NCBI GenBank assembly: GCA_031363945.1
Contig: JANLVJ010000047.1
Coordinates: forward strand, 62,001-126,000
Origin: JANLVJ01 sp031363945
GTDB lineage: Bacteria > Bacteroidota > Bacteroidia > Sphingobacteriales > Sphingobacteriaceae
Reading direction: 5' to 3'
DNA: 64,000 nucleotides
In this document: one piece after another, positions 44,083-53,111 of the stretch
Position numbering within the stretch: position 1 is the stretch's first letter
How the letters are laid out: every line of letters starts with the position of its first letter
Notes under the pieces: generated by a model
The model's input: the letters and a program-made list of their open reading frames with translations, nothing else
The model's database searches: none
Told to the model about the DNA's origin: nothing
Translations under genes and position numbers: made by a program

Positions 44083-45942
44083 ATGTTCAAAAAATATGAT
44101 GTAATTATTGTTGGTGCAGGCCATGCTGGTTGCGAAGCGGCAGCGGCTGCCGCCAATATGGGTTCTTCTGTATTACTTGTTACAATGAATCTGGCAACTA
44201 TTGGTCAGATGTCATGCAACCCTGCAATGGGTGGTGTAGCAAAAGGCCAGATTGTAAGAGAGCTCGATGCGCTTGGTGGTTATTCTGGAAAGGTTACAGA
44301 CAAAAGCACCATTCAGTTTAGAATGCTAAATAGGTCTAAAGGACCTGCAATGTGGAGCCCAAGAGCTCAAAACGATAGGGGGCTATTCGCAATGGAGTGG
44401 AGACTAGCGCTTGAACAAACTCCAAACATTGATTTCTGGCAGGATGTAGTATCATCCCTGATTATAGAAAATGGTTCAGTTGCCGGCATTAAAACTTCAA
44501 TGGGCATTTCAATTTATAGCGCTTCTGTTATCCTTACTAATGGAACATTCTTAAATGGGCTGATCCATATTGGAGAACAAAAGATTAGCGGTGGCAGGTC
44601 TGCTGAAAAGTCTGTAACTGGATTGACAGAACAACTTGCAACTCTCGGATTTGAATCAGGGAGAATGAAAACCGGAACCCCTCCCCGATTAGATGGACGC
44701 AGTTTAAACTATGCTGCAATGGAGGAACAAAAAGGAGATGACGAAGGTGGAAAATTTTCTTTCACAAATACGGCTGCATTAAAAGATCAGAAAAGCTGTT
44801 TTATAACCTATACGAATACTGATGTACATGATATCTTAAAGACCGGATTTGACAAATCACCCATGTTTACGGGAAGAATAAAAGGTCTTGGGCCTAGATA
44901 CTGCCCGTCAATAGAAGATAAAATCAACAGATTCGCAGACAAAATCAGGCATCAGATATTCATTGAACCTGAAGGTCGTGATACTGTCGAAATATATATT
45001 AATGGCTTCTCCACTTCGTTACCGGCTGATGTGCAATTTAAGGCACTTAAAAAAATTGAGGGGCTTGAAAATGTAAAAATGTTCAGACCCGGATATGCTA
45101 TAGAATATGACTACTTCCCTCCGACTCAACTAACACAAACTTTAGAAACCAAACTGATAAAAAACCTTTATTTCGCAGGACAGATAAATGGTACGACCGG
45201 ATATGAAGAAGCTGCTTGTCAAGGTTGGGTAGCAGGTGTCAACGCTACATTAAATATTAATGAAAAGCCTCCTTTTATTATGGAACGATCAGATTCATAT
45301 ATAGGAGTGTTAGTAGATGACTTGGTTACGAAAGGTACAGACGAACCATATAGAATGTTCACATCAAGGGCAGAACATAGACTGTTTCTAAGACAGGATA
45401 ATGCAGATCAACGACTCACCAGATATGGTCATCAACTAGGACTGATTAATAACGAGAGAATGAAAGAGGTTGAAAAAAAAGAAAAGAAAATTGAAGAGCT
45501 GATTCAGCTTGCAAATACAATCTCAGTTCAGGCAGACGATGTGAATGACCTACTTATAACTAATGGCACTCCAGAAATAAACCAATCAGTTAAAATAAGG
45601 GCATTGGTTGTACGGCCAAATATAAGACTGGGAGAATTGATGAAACGTTGTTCAGCAATAAATAAGTTTGATACATTTAATGTTGAAGAAGTTGAGCAAG
45701 CTGAAATATTGCTAAAGTATGACAGCTATCTTGAAAAAGAAAATCTGCATATTGAGCGAATGCATAAAATGGAGTCACAAAATATTAATCCTGATTTCAA
45801 TTACAAATCACTGGTCTCTCTCTCAATGGAAGCACGTGAAAAATTACACAAGATAAAACCATCTACCATTGGACAGGCTTCCCGCATTTCAGGTGTTTCG
45901 CCCTCAGATATATCTGTTTTGATGATACATCTGGCCAAGTAG
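44083..45942 (+). CDS. mnmG: tRNA uridine-5-carboxymethylaminomethyl(34) synthesis enzyme MnmG (GidA)
   Basis: A 619-residue FAD enzyme that, with MnmE, modifies the wobble uridine of several tRNAs. The N-terminal FAD loop is GAGHAGCEAA (11-20). MSCNPAMGGVAKGQIVRELD, KTGTPPRLDGR and NGTTGYEEAACQGW are conserved MnmG blocks, and the C-terminal helical domain ends near the usual place. Length matches the family. Historically called gidA, it lies next to the replication origin and parAB in many bacteria, which fits the parS-like cluster immediately upstream. It appears to have its own promoter. Confidence 0.97.
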   Translation: MFKKYDVIIVGAGHAGCEAAAAAANMGSSVLLVTMNLATIGQMSCNPAMGGVAKGQIVRELDALGGYSGKVTDKSTIQFRMLNRSKGPAMWSPRAQNDRGLFAMEWRLALEQTPNIDFWQDVVSSLIIENGSVAGIKTSMGISIYSASVILTNGTFLNGLIHIGEQKISGGRSAEKSVTGLTEQLATLGFESGRMKTGTPPRLDGRSLNYAAMEEQKGDDEGGKFSFTNTAALKDQKSCFITYTNTDVHDILKTGFDKSPMFTGRIKGLGPRYCPSIEDKINRFADKIRHQIFIEPEGRDTVEIYINGFSTSLPADVQFKALKKIEGLENVKMFRPGYAIEYDYFPPTQLTQTLETKLIKNLYFAGQINGTTGYEEAACQGWVAGVNATLNINEKPPFIMERSDSYIGVLVDDLVTKGTDEPYRMFTSRAEHRLFLRQDNADQRLTRYGHQLGLINNERMKEVEKKEKKIEELIQLANTISVQADDVNDLLITNGTPEINQSVKIRALVVRPNIRLGELMKRCSAINKFDTFNVEEVEQAEILLKYDSYLEKENLHIERMHKMESQNINPDFNYKSLVSLSMEAREKLHKIKPSTIGQASRISGVSPSDISVLMIHLAK

Positions 45943-46027
45943 CTGATCCTCAATTATTTAATTATATTATTAGGCCAAAAAGCACGAGTCAATACGCGGC
46001 GGTTTAAGGCCCTATCTATTTTTTTTA

Positions 46028-47689
46028 ATGTCATTCTATATAAACGACCCACAACTCATAAAACGCCACAAAAACAATGGCAAAACATCTGTGCTTATTT
46101 TGATGGTAGTTATAGGCTTATATGCAATGTTTTCGCTTTATTCTTGTGCAGTTGTACGTGCACCGACAGGTGGGCCCAGAGATACGATTGCTCCTAGACT
46201 ACTTGGGTCTATTCCTCGTAATTATACCCGGGAATTTAGAGGTAAAGAAATTGAACTAATTTTTGACGAATTCATTAAAATTAAAGATCAGAGTAGTTCG
46301 GTATTTATTTCTCCTGAGCCAGAAAAACAAACGGAAATAAAAGTCAGTAAAAAATCAATACATATAGCCTTTAAATCAGAGTTGCTCAAGAACACAACCT
46401 ACTCGATAAATTTTGGAAATTCAATAGTAGATTATAATGAGGGAAACGCTTATAAAAATTTTAAGTTCGTTTTTTCTACAGGTAAAAAAATTGACTCTTT
46501 AAAAATCAGTGGTCATGTTTCAGATCCCTTAGACACAACCAGCAAGAAAGACGTTTACGTAATCTTGCACAAAGCTGGTGATGATAGCGCTATAATCAAG
46601 AAAAAACCACTTCTCTTTACAAGTACAGATAAAGAAGGTAATTTTGAACTTGCAAATATTTCTCCCGGAGATTATGCTATCTACGCACTTGAAGAAACTA
46701 ACAAGAATAAAAAATACGATGCCAATAATGAAAGTATCGGATTTTTAAATCAACCTATACACCTAAAAAAAGATACTTCAGGGATTAACCTATATCTTTT
46801 CAAAGAAAAAAACGATAAACTGAAAATTATTAATAAAAAAATAGCTGGTGGACTCCTAAAGATCGTGCTAAATCAGTCAATAGATAGTCTTGAATTTAAA
46901 TTGTTAACCCCGATAATTACAGGTAAGGGGTATTATGTAGAAAAACGATCTGCTGGAGATTCTGTGCTTATGTGGATGCCTTCAGCGAATCTTGATTCTG
47001 TAAAAATAGGAATTCTTCAAAACGGTAAAACAGTTTTAAAGTTCACACAGAATAATTATGTAAAGACTGTTAAAGAAAAAAAAATCGTCATAACAGATAA
47101 TATTAAGAATGGTCTTAAATCTCCGGCCAAGCCATTAACCATTACAATGGGTGAACCGATAGATAGTATGAAAAAAGAACTTTTTATTTTAAAAGAAGAT
47201 TCTATTAAAGTTCAGGCTGACAGTATTATACATAGAATTGCAAGCGTAAGAAGCTATGATATTTATTATCCCTGGGAGTCGAACAGAAAATATGAAATTT
47301 CAGTAAAAGCTGGTTCATACGTTTCAATTTACAATAATAAAAACCTCGAATATAAAAGATCATTTTCAGCAGGAGCTGAGAGAAACTATGGTACAATAGT
47401 ATTAAAAATTGTGGTGCCTCGTAAAAGTTCATATATAGTCATACTCATGAATGAAACATTTCAGGTGCTTGAAACAAGAAGAATTTTTGATACTTCGACC
47501 CTCTCTTTTAACTATATTGAGCCCGGAAAATACCGCTTTAGAGTAATATATGATAAGAATAACAACGGGGTATATGATACAGGTAATCTTCTTAAAAAAA
47601 TTCAGGCAGAAAAAATAATTAACTCAAAAGAAATTACGACCAGATCAAATTTTGAATTAAACACAACTTTTCCAATACCTGATTTGTAA
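46028..47689 (+). CDS. Ig-like domain (Big_5) lipoprotein
   Basis: A 553-residue protein with a signal segment and lipobox LYSC (Cys40), unusually far from the ATG at 46028; no better start is seen. Just after the cysteine comes RAPTGGPRDTIAPRLLGSIP, leading into a bacterial Ig-like Big_5 domain (IELIFDEFIKIKD, STTYSINFGNSIVDYNEGN-like segments to about 150). Later beta-rich repeats include a prealbumin-like GNFELANISPGDYAIYALEE stretch. Probably an outer-membrane or periplasmic lipoprotein of unknown role, commonly found next to mnmG in Bacteroidota by my recollection. Confidence 0.83.
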   Translation: MSFYINDPQLIKRHKNNGKTSVLILMVVIGLYAMFSLYSCAVVRAPTGGPRDTIAPRLLGSIPRNYTREFRGKEIELIFDEFIKIKDQSSSVFISPEPEKQTEIKVSKKSIHIAFKSELLKNTTYSINFGNSIVDYNEGNAYKNFKFVFSTGKKIDSLKISGHVSDPLDTTSKKDVYVILHKAGDDSAIIKKKPLLFTSTDKEGNFELANISPGDYAIYALEETNKNKKYDANNESIGFLNQPIHLKKDTSGINLYLFKEKNDKLKIINKKIAGGLLKIVLNQSIDSLEFKLLTPIITGKGYYVEKRSAGDSVLMWMPSANLDSVKIGILQNGKTVLKFTQNNYVKTVKEKKIVITDNIKNGLKSPAKPLTITMGEPIDSMKKELFILKEDSIKVQADSIIHRIASVRSYDIYYPWESNRKYEISVKAGSYVSIYNNKNLEYKRSFSAGAERNYGTIVLKIVVPRKSSYIVILMNETFQVLETRRIFDTSTLSFNYIEPGKYRFRVIYDKNNNGVYDTGNLLKKIQAEKIINSKEITTRSNFELNTTFPIPDL

Positions 47690-47706
47690 ATAATATCATA
47701 ACTGAA

Positions 47707-48216
47707 TCAAATGAACCAGGATGAATAAAGAACGTAGTTAACAGGTGTTTTCTCGAGTAAACTACGCTGCTCTGTCGTTAATGGTTTTATTTTTTTCGCA
47801 GGAATACCAGCATAAAGATAACCAGATTGACAAACAGTTCTTTCAAGTACAACAGCTCCTGCTGCGATTATACAATAATCTTCAACAATAGCATCGTCCA
47901 TAATGATTGCTCCCATTCCTATCAGCACATAATTAAAAATGCTACAACCATGAACTATAGCATTATGACCAATGGATACATGATTTCCTATAGTTGTAGT
48001 TGATCTTTCAAAAGTTGCATGAATAACAGCACCATCCTGAATATTTGTGAAATCGCCAATTCGGATGCTGTTAACGTCACCCCTGATTACGGCATTAAAC
48101 CAGAAACTGCAATGATTACCAGCGATAACATCACCAATAATTATTGCTGTTTGAGCAATAAATGAATCCGGACCAATAAGAGGTGCAAAGCCTCTGACAT
48201 TAATCAAATTAGTCAT
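47707..48216 (-). CDS. gamma-carbonic anhydrase family protein (left-handed beta-helix)
   Basis: A 169-residue trimeric hexapeptide-repeat protein of the gamma-carbonic anhydrase/PaaY/CaiE group. The three metal-binding histidines are placed as in Cam: His66 (GAVIHATF), His84 (SIGHNA) and His89 (IVHGC), with the last two five apart. Hexapeptide turns such as IGDFTNIQDGAVIH and IGMGAIIMDDAIVEDY are regular. Members may be carbonic anhydrases or acyl/CoA-related enzymes; actual activity cannot be told. Its ATG shares one base with the nadB stop, so it is co-translated with nadB. It converges with the Ig-like lipoprotein gene. Confidence 0.9.
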   Translation of the reverse strand: MTNLINVRGFAPLIGPDSFIAQTAIIIGDVIAGNHCSFWFNAVIRGDVNSIRIGDFTNIQDGAVIHATFERSTTTIGNHVSIGHNAIVHGCSIFNYVLIGMGAIIMDDAIVEDYCIIAAGAVVLERTVCQSGYLYAGIPAKKIKPLTTEQRSLLEKTPVNYVLYSSWFI

Positions 48217-49811
48217 TAAAATACAGTGTCTTTAATTTCATACGCCTGATGACTTGGATGATCAGTATTATAGTGAAGGCCTCTGCTTTCCTTTCTTAGC
48301 ATGGCAGATTTAATTACAAGATAAGAAACCTGGATTAAATTTCTTAGTTCACTTAGGTGTATTGAAACTGTAGTAGTTTTATAGAAAGATTCAGTTTCAT
48401 CAAAGAGCAATTGTAAACGTCTTAATGCTCTTTCAAGTCTGAAATCAGACCTGACTATACCAACATAATCACTCATAATCCGCTGAAGTTCACGCACATT
48501 ATGACTAACCAGAATATCTTCATGTAATGCCTGTGTACCTTTATCATTCCACTCAGGAACGTTATCCTGATACTCAATCAAATAAAACTTTTTCATTGCA
48601 TCTTCAAAACTTCGACTAGCAAATACAAGGGCTTCAAGTAATGAGTTTGAAGCAAGTCTATTTGCTCCATGGAGGCCTGTTGAAGCACATTCACCACAGG
48701 CATAAAGATTTTTGATAGAAGAATTTCCATTATGATCAACCAATATACCACCACATGTATAATGGGCAGCTGGTACTACCGGAATCATATCTTTACTCAT
48801 ATCAATACCAATACTAAGACATTTAGCATAAATATTTGGAAAATGCGTAAGAATAACCTGCTTGGATACATGCCTGACATCAAGGAAGACGAAATCATCT
48901 CCGCTTTTCTTCATTTCGGCATCAATTGCTCTGGCAACTATATCTCGAGGAGCAAGTGACTTACGGGGATCATAATGTTCCATGAATTCTTCCCCTCCTT
49001 TTGTTTTTAAAATTCCCCCAATTCCTCTTACAGCCTCAGAAATCAAAAAAGAAGGTGACTCACCAGGATTATACAAAGAAGTAGGGTGGAATTGAATAAA
49101 CTCCATATTTCTAACTTTACCTTTTGCTCTGTAAGCCATGGCAATACCATCTCCTGTAGCTATTGTCGGATTAGTAGTACTACCATAAATCTGACCTGCA
49201 CCTCCTGTAGCCATTACAGTTAATTTAGCCAAGATAATATCTACGCAGTGATCTTTGGTATTAAGAACATAGCTGCCATAACAGGTAATATCAGTAGTAC
49301 TTTTATTTACTCCTATTCCAAGATGATGTTGTGTTATAAGATCTAAAGCAAAGTAATGTGTGAATATGGAAATATTAGGATGGTTATGAATTTGCTCTAA
49401 TAAAGAACGTTCAATTTCAAAGCCTGTAATATCTTTATAATGCAAAACTCGATGCTCAGAATGCCCTCCTTCTTTAGCAAGGTCATAAGCACCTAGTTCA
49501 TCACGGTCAAAATGAGTACCGAAATCTATAATTTCCTGAATTCTTTCAGGACCCTCTCTAACCACGAGTTCAACAACTTCCCGGCTGCACAAACCATCAC
49601 CCGCATTTAATGTATCATCAATATGCTTTTCATAGCTATCTGATTTATCAACAACTACAGCAACACCGCCCTGTGCATACTTTGTATTCGATTCATCTTC
49701 GTTTGATTTGGTCACGATAGCAACCTTGCCATGATTTGCTGCTTTTAAAGCAAAACTTAAACCAGCTACGCCAGAACCAATAACAAGAAAATCAACTTTT
49801 GAAACACTCAT
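48216..49811 (-). CDS. nadB: L-aspartate oxidase
   Basis: A 531-residue flavoprotein catalysing L-aspartate to iminoaspartate, the first step of NAD synthesis. The FAD loop is VIGSGVAGLSFAL (10-22); SNTKYAQGGVAVV, EGGHSEHRVLHYKD and MEFIQFHPTSLYNPG are the conserved substrate and flavin blocks, and AAHYTCGGILVDHNG is the late motif of the succinate dehydrogenase/aspartate oxidase family. Context with nadA, divergently transcribed across a 486-bp gap, separates it from fumarate reductase. The downstream gamma-CA gene overlaps by one base. Confidence 0.97.
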   Translation of the reverse strand: MSVSKVDFLVIGSGVAGLSFALKAANHGKVAIVTKSNEDESNTKYAQGGVAVVVDKSDSYEKHIDDTLNAGDGLCSREVVELVVREGPERIQEIIDFGTHFDRDELGAYDLAKEGGHSEHRVLHYKDITGFEIERSLLEQIHNHPNISIFTHYFALDLITQHHLGIGVNKSTTDITCYGSYVLNTKDHCVDIILAKLTVMATGGAGQIYGSTTNPTIATGDGIAMAYRAKGKVRNMEFIQFHPTSLYNPGESPSFLISEAVRGIGGILKTKGGEEFMEHYDPRKSLAPRDIVARAIDAEMKKSGDDFVFLDVRHVSKQVILTHFPNIYAKCLSIGIDMSKDMIPVVPAAHYTCGGILVDHNGNSSIKNLYACGECASTGLHGANRLASNSLLEALVFASRSFEDAMKKFYLIEYQDNVPEWNDKGTQALHEDILVSHNVRELQRIMSDYVGIVRSDFRLERALRRLQLLFDETESFYKTTTVSIHLSELRNLIQVSYLVIKSAMLRKESRGLHYNTDHPSHQAYEIKDTVF

Positions 49812-50306
49812 TTATAAAATAAATTAATCCGGTTAAAAAGAGAATACAACTAACAGAGCCAGTGTATAAAATTAAATTTAAAATTTTGTGTAATGGTCCA
49901 TTTTAAATTCAAACTAGTCTTAAAGAGCAAAATTGTTTATGGGCGATATAAAACTGTGGATAAATCAAGAATAACTTGTTGAAACTTAAATTTTAAGAGC
50001 ATCAAAAGTATTCTTTATACAGAAAGAGCGACTTATCAAGATCGTACTCATATTAATTAACAAACTGTTCGCAGAAAAATTTGTTCTATTTTTACACAAT
50101 AAAACTGTTTAATACTGCTATTTTGAATTGATATTTATCACACAATCAACCCTTTAAACAAGTTTGTTGGTTAATTAATTGTTAATAAACAATTAATAAG
50201 AACAGTACGGGCCTCTAGCAAAATAAGTTACAAACAGTACCAACATTATAATAAGTAAAGAGAGATTTATATAAAAAATTAAATTATTGTTTTTAGTGTG
50301 TGTAAA
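49812..50306. other. AT-rich divergent nadB/nadA region with DnaA-box-like sites (candidate origin or control region)
   Basis: Nearly 500 bp, strikingly AT-rich, without a gene. DnaA-box matches (consensus TTATNCACA): 49955-49963 minus strand TTATCCACA, perfect; 49861-49869 minus TTATACACT, one mismatch; 50090-50098 plus TTTTACACA, one mismatch; 50299-50307 minus TTTTACACA, one mismatch. A 24-bp inverted repeat lies at 50174-50197. It must also contain the nadB and nadA promoters. Origin function is only a possibility. Confidence 0.35.
50174..50197. promoter_or_regulatory. perfect inverted repeat upstream of nadA, possible operator
   Basis: Arms ATTAATTGTT and AACAATTAAT with a 4-base AATA loop, about 110 bp before the nadA ATG. 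It could be a regulator site for NAD genes or an AT-rich unwinding element; without a T tract it is not a typical terminator. Confidence 0.4.
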
Positions 50307-51299
50307 ATGGAAGTAAATAAAAGTCTTCAGACATTAGGATATCTCGATATTAAAATTGATCCTAGTCTTGATCTATTTAAAGAAATTGAAAAATTAAAGC
50401 GTGAAAAAAATGCGGTCATACTTGCTCATTATTATCAAAATCCTGACATACAAGATATAGCAGATTATATAGGAGACAGTTTGGGCCTCTCTCAGGAAGC
50501 GGCTAAAACGAAAGCAGCCATAATTTTATTTGCTGGAGTGCATTTCATGGCAGAAACGGCTAAAATTTTATGTCCTGAAAAAAAAGTACTTCTGCCTGAT
50601 TTAAAAGCGGGTTGTTCTCTGGCAGATACCTGCCCTGCTGATGAATTTAGTAAATTCAAGGCTCAGAATCCTGATCATCTTGTAATTATGTATGTTAATT
50701 CAACAGCCGATATCAAGACTATGAGTGATATTGTATGTACAAGTTCTAATGCAGTCGCAATTGTAAATAGCTTACCAAAAGATCAAAAGTTAATTTTTGG
50801 TCCCGATAGAAATCTTGGGGCTTGGGTTTCGAAAATGACTGGTAGAGAGATGCTACTTTGGAATGGTAGCTGTATGGTTCATGAAATTTTTTCACGTGAA
50901 AAAATGAACAGGCTTAAAACTGCACATCCGATGGCTAAGATTATTGCCCACCCTGAATGTGAACAGGTAGTACTTGAACTGGCTGACTTTATAGGTTCAA
51001 CAACTGCCTTATTAAATTATACCAAAAAAGATAAAGCAACAGAATTTATCGTTGTTACTGAGGCAGGCATTTTACACCAGATGGAAAAAGATTCTCCAGA
51101 AAAAAAGTTCATTCCTGCTCCTGCAGATAATTTATGTGCTTGCAATGAATGTCCTCATATGAAAAGAAATACCCTTGAAAAGGTCTATCTGGCTCTTAAA
51201 TATGAACAACCGGAAATAGTACTTGAATCCTATATTATTGAAAATGCGAAAAAGCCAATTCAAAGAATGCTTGAAATTTCGGCACAATACGGTCTTTAG
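50307..51299 (+). CDS. nadA: quinolinate synthase
   Basis: About 330 residues from ATG 50307 (MEVNKSLQTL); a GTG three codons earlier (50298) could also serve. NadA condenses iminoaspartate with dihydroxyacetone phosphate to quinolinate and carries a 4Fe-4S cluster. The three ligand cysteines are visible in KAGCSLADTCP, WNGSCMVHE and CACNECPHM. Catalytic-site blocks AHYYQNPDIQDIADYIGDS and VMYVNSTADIKT are present. It pairs with the divergent nadB. The short pocket-length form is the usual one for Bacteroidota. The 3' end overlaps the following transpeptidase-like gene by 56 bp. Confidence 0.97.
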   Translation: MEVNKSLQTLGYLDIKIDPSLDLFKEIEKLKREKNAVILAHYYQNPDIQDIADYIGDSLGLSQEAAKTKAAIILFAGVHFMAETAKILCPEKKVLLPDLKAGCSLADTCPADEFSKFKAQNPDHLVIMYVNSTADIKTMSDIVCTSSNAVAIVNSLPKDQKLIFGPDRNLGAWVSKMTGREMLLWNGSCMVHEIFSREKMNRLKTAHPMAKIIAHPECEQVVLELADFIGSTTALLNYTKKDKATEFIVVTEAGILHQMEKDSPEKKFIPAPADNLCACNECPHMKRNTLEKVYLALKYEQPEIVLESYIIENAKKPIQRMLEISAQYGL

Positions 51300-52047
51300 T
51301 ATACAGCCCCTATTACTTTATTTTTTTTTAGTGTCAACTTTTAATATAAATTATTGCTATTGCCAGACTTATGACAGTAAATCATTTAAGCTCTCTCAAA
51401 GCAAACAGCTGATAATCGTGATTGCCAATAAAATTGATTCAAAACATGGTAAACTTTATTTTTATGAAAGAGATAATGCCGGCAACTGGAAACCACGCTT
51501 ACAATTTATTGAAGTCATGCTTGGTGCCAAAGGACTAGGATTTTGCAATGATCTCAGTGGTATTTTTGATTATAAAATGCCACGAAAAAAAGAAGGTGAT
51601 TTAAAAAGCCCAGCGGGCCTCTTTTATATTCATGAAGCTTTTGCATACTATCCTATTAAAACAGGAATTGACTTAAAAATTCTCAATAAAGGCACTGTTT
51701 GTGTGGATGATACTGCATCACGATCCTATGGAAAAATTTCAAATGATAGCCTCGCAAAAAAAGATTGGAATTCAGGAGAAAAAATGAGGCTTATACGTCA
51801 ATATGAATATGGGATTGTTATTGATCAGAATATGCTTGCAAATAGATTAGAAGGAGGTTCTTGTATATTTGTTCATATCTGGTCTGGTGAACAGAATTCA
51901 ACAGCAGGCTGTACGGCTATGAGTAAACAGAATCTTCTACGGCTTCTTGCATTACTTGAAATAAATAAAATGCCCGTAATTCTGCAGCTGCCACGTGAGT
52001 CTTACCAGGAAGCAGCAACAATTTTAAAATTGCCAATCATTAATTAA
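51244..52047 (+). CDS. L,D-transpeptidase (YkuD)-like catalytic domain protein
   Basis: 267 residues from ATG 51244, overlapping nadA by 56 bp; a TTG at 51223 would lengthen it by seven. A hydrophobic segment (IQPLLLYFFLVSTF) suggests export. The catalytic block reads FVHIWSGEQNSTAGCTAMS, with His211 and Cys223 in the S/T-x-GC arrangement of YkuD-fold L,D-transpeptidases; KSPAGLFYIHEAF matches the early TPxG(x)F strand. It may cross-link or trim peptidoglycan, or belong to the YkuD-like relatives of unknown role. Downstream thiL starts 6 bp later. Confidence 0.82.
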   Translation: MRKSQFKECLKFRHNTVFSIQPLLLYFFLVSTFNINYCYCQTYDSKSFKLSQSKQLIIVIANKIDSKHGKLYFYERDNAGNWKPRLQFIEVMLGAKGLGFCNDLSGIFDYKMPRKKEGDLKSPAGLFYIHEAFAYYPIKTGIDLKILNKGTVCVDDTASRSYGKISNDSLAKKDWNSGEKMRLIRQYEYGIVIDQNMLANRLEGGSCIFVHIWSGEQNSTAGCTAMSKQNLLRLLALLEINKMPVILQLPRESYQEAATILKLPIIN

Positions 52048-52053
52048 ATCTAT

Positions 52054-53097
52054 ATGTTCGAAAATGAATCGAGGTCTGAAATCTCAGATTTAGGAGAATT
52101 TGGCCTGATAGCTCATTTAACCAATAGTATAACTCTCGTACAACCATCAACAATTAAAGGCATTGGTGATGATGCCGCTGTTCTATCATGCCCAGGAAAG
52201 CAAATCCTTATATCAACTGATCTATTACTTGAGGGAATTCACTTTGATTTAACTTATACACCCTTAAAGCATCTGGGGTACAAAGCTGTCACTGTTAACC
52301 TCTCAGATTTATGTGCAATGAATGCCAGACCTTCACAAATAACAGTTTCTCTAGGCTTTTCAAGCCGTTTCACCCTTGAAGCGGTTGAAGAATTGTATTT
52401 GGGAATAAGAATGGCGTGTGAGAAATATCAGGTGGATATTATTGGAGGTGATACATCTTCTTCTGCCAAAGGACTTGTTATAAGTATTACAAGTATAGGT
52501 TTTGCTGATCCCGATAAAATATGCTACCGAAACACGGCAAGTGAAGGTGACTTGCTATGTGTTAGTGGAGATCTCGGGGCTGCTTATATGGGTCTTCAGG
52601 TTTTGGAGAGAGAAAAGGATGTTTATTTGCATCATCCCCAGGTTCAGCCAGACCTTGAGGGGATGGATTACATCATAGAACGACAGTTAAAACCAGAGGC
52701 AAGAACAGATATGATTGAACTATTTGAAGAAATGGAATTAAAACCGTCTGCAATGATAGATATTTCTGATGGTCTGGCCTCAGAAATACTTCATCTTTGC
52801 GATAAATCTGTACTTGGCTGTACACTGTACGAAGATAAAATACCGCTTGATCCGTTAACTTATTCAACGGCAAGAGAATTTAACCTTGACCCTACGGTAT
52901 GTGCCCTTAGCGGTGGTGAAGATTATGAATTGCTCTTTACTCTGCCTCAGTCAGCCTACGATAAAATTAAAAACCATCCAATGCTTTCAATCATCGGGCA
53001 TATGACACATGCTAACGACGGTAAAAAAATGGTCGGAAAGTCAGGTGTTGTACATGAGTTAAAAGCTCAGGGATGGAACGCCTTTAAATCAACTTAA
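52054..53097 (+). CDS. thiL: thiamine-monophosphate kinase
   Basis: A 347-residue PurM-like ATP-dependent kinase producing thiamine diphosphate, the last step of the pathway. It shows GIGDDAAVL (36-44), STDLLLEGIHFDL, IGGDTSSS, MIDISDGLASE and SGGEDYELLFTL, all hallmark ThiL segments. It lies in a plus-strand run nadA-ldt-thiL-GNAT/nitrilase with gaps of 14 bp or less. No other thiamine gene is in the window. Confidence 0.95.
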   Translation: MFENESRSEISDLGEFGLIAHLTNSITLVQPSTIKGIGDDAAVLSCPGKQILISTDLLLEGIHFDLTYTPLKHLGYKAVTVNLSDLCAMNARPSQITVSLGFSSRFTLEAVEELYLGIRMACEKYQVDIIGGDTSSSAKGLVISITSIGFADPDKICYRNTASEGDLLCVSGDLGAAYMGLQVLEREKDVYLHHPQVQPDLEGMDYIIERQLKPEARTDMIELFEEMELKPSAMIDISDGLASEILHLCDKSVLGCTLYEDKIPLDPLTYSTAREFNLDPTVCALSGGEDYELLFTLPQSAYDKIKNHPMLSIIGHMTHANDGKKMVGKSGVVHELKAQGWNAFKST

Positions 53098-53111
53098 GCT
53101 CAACTTTTTTC

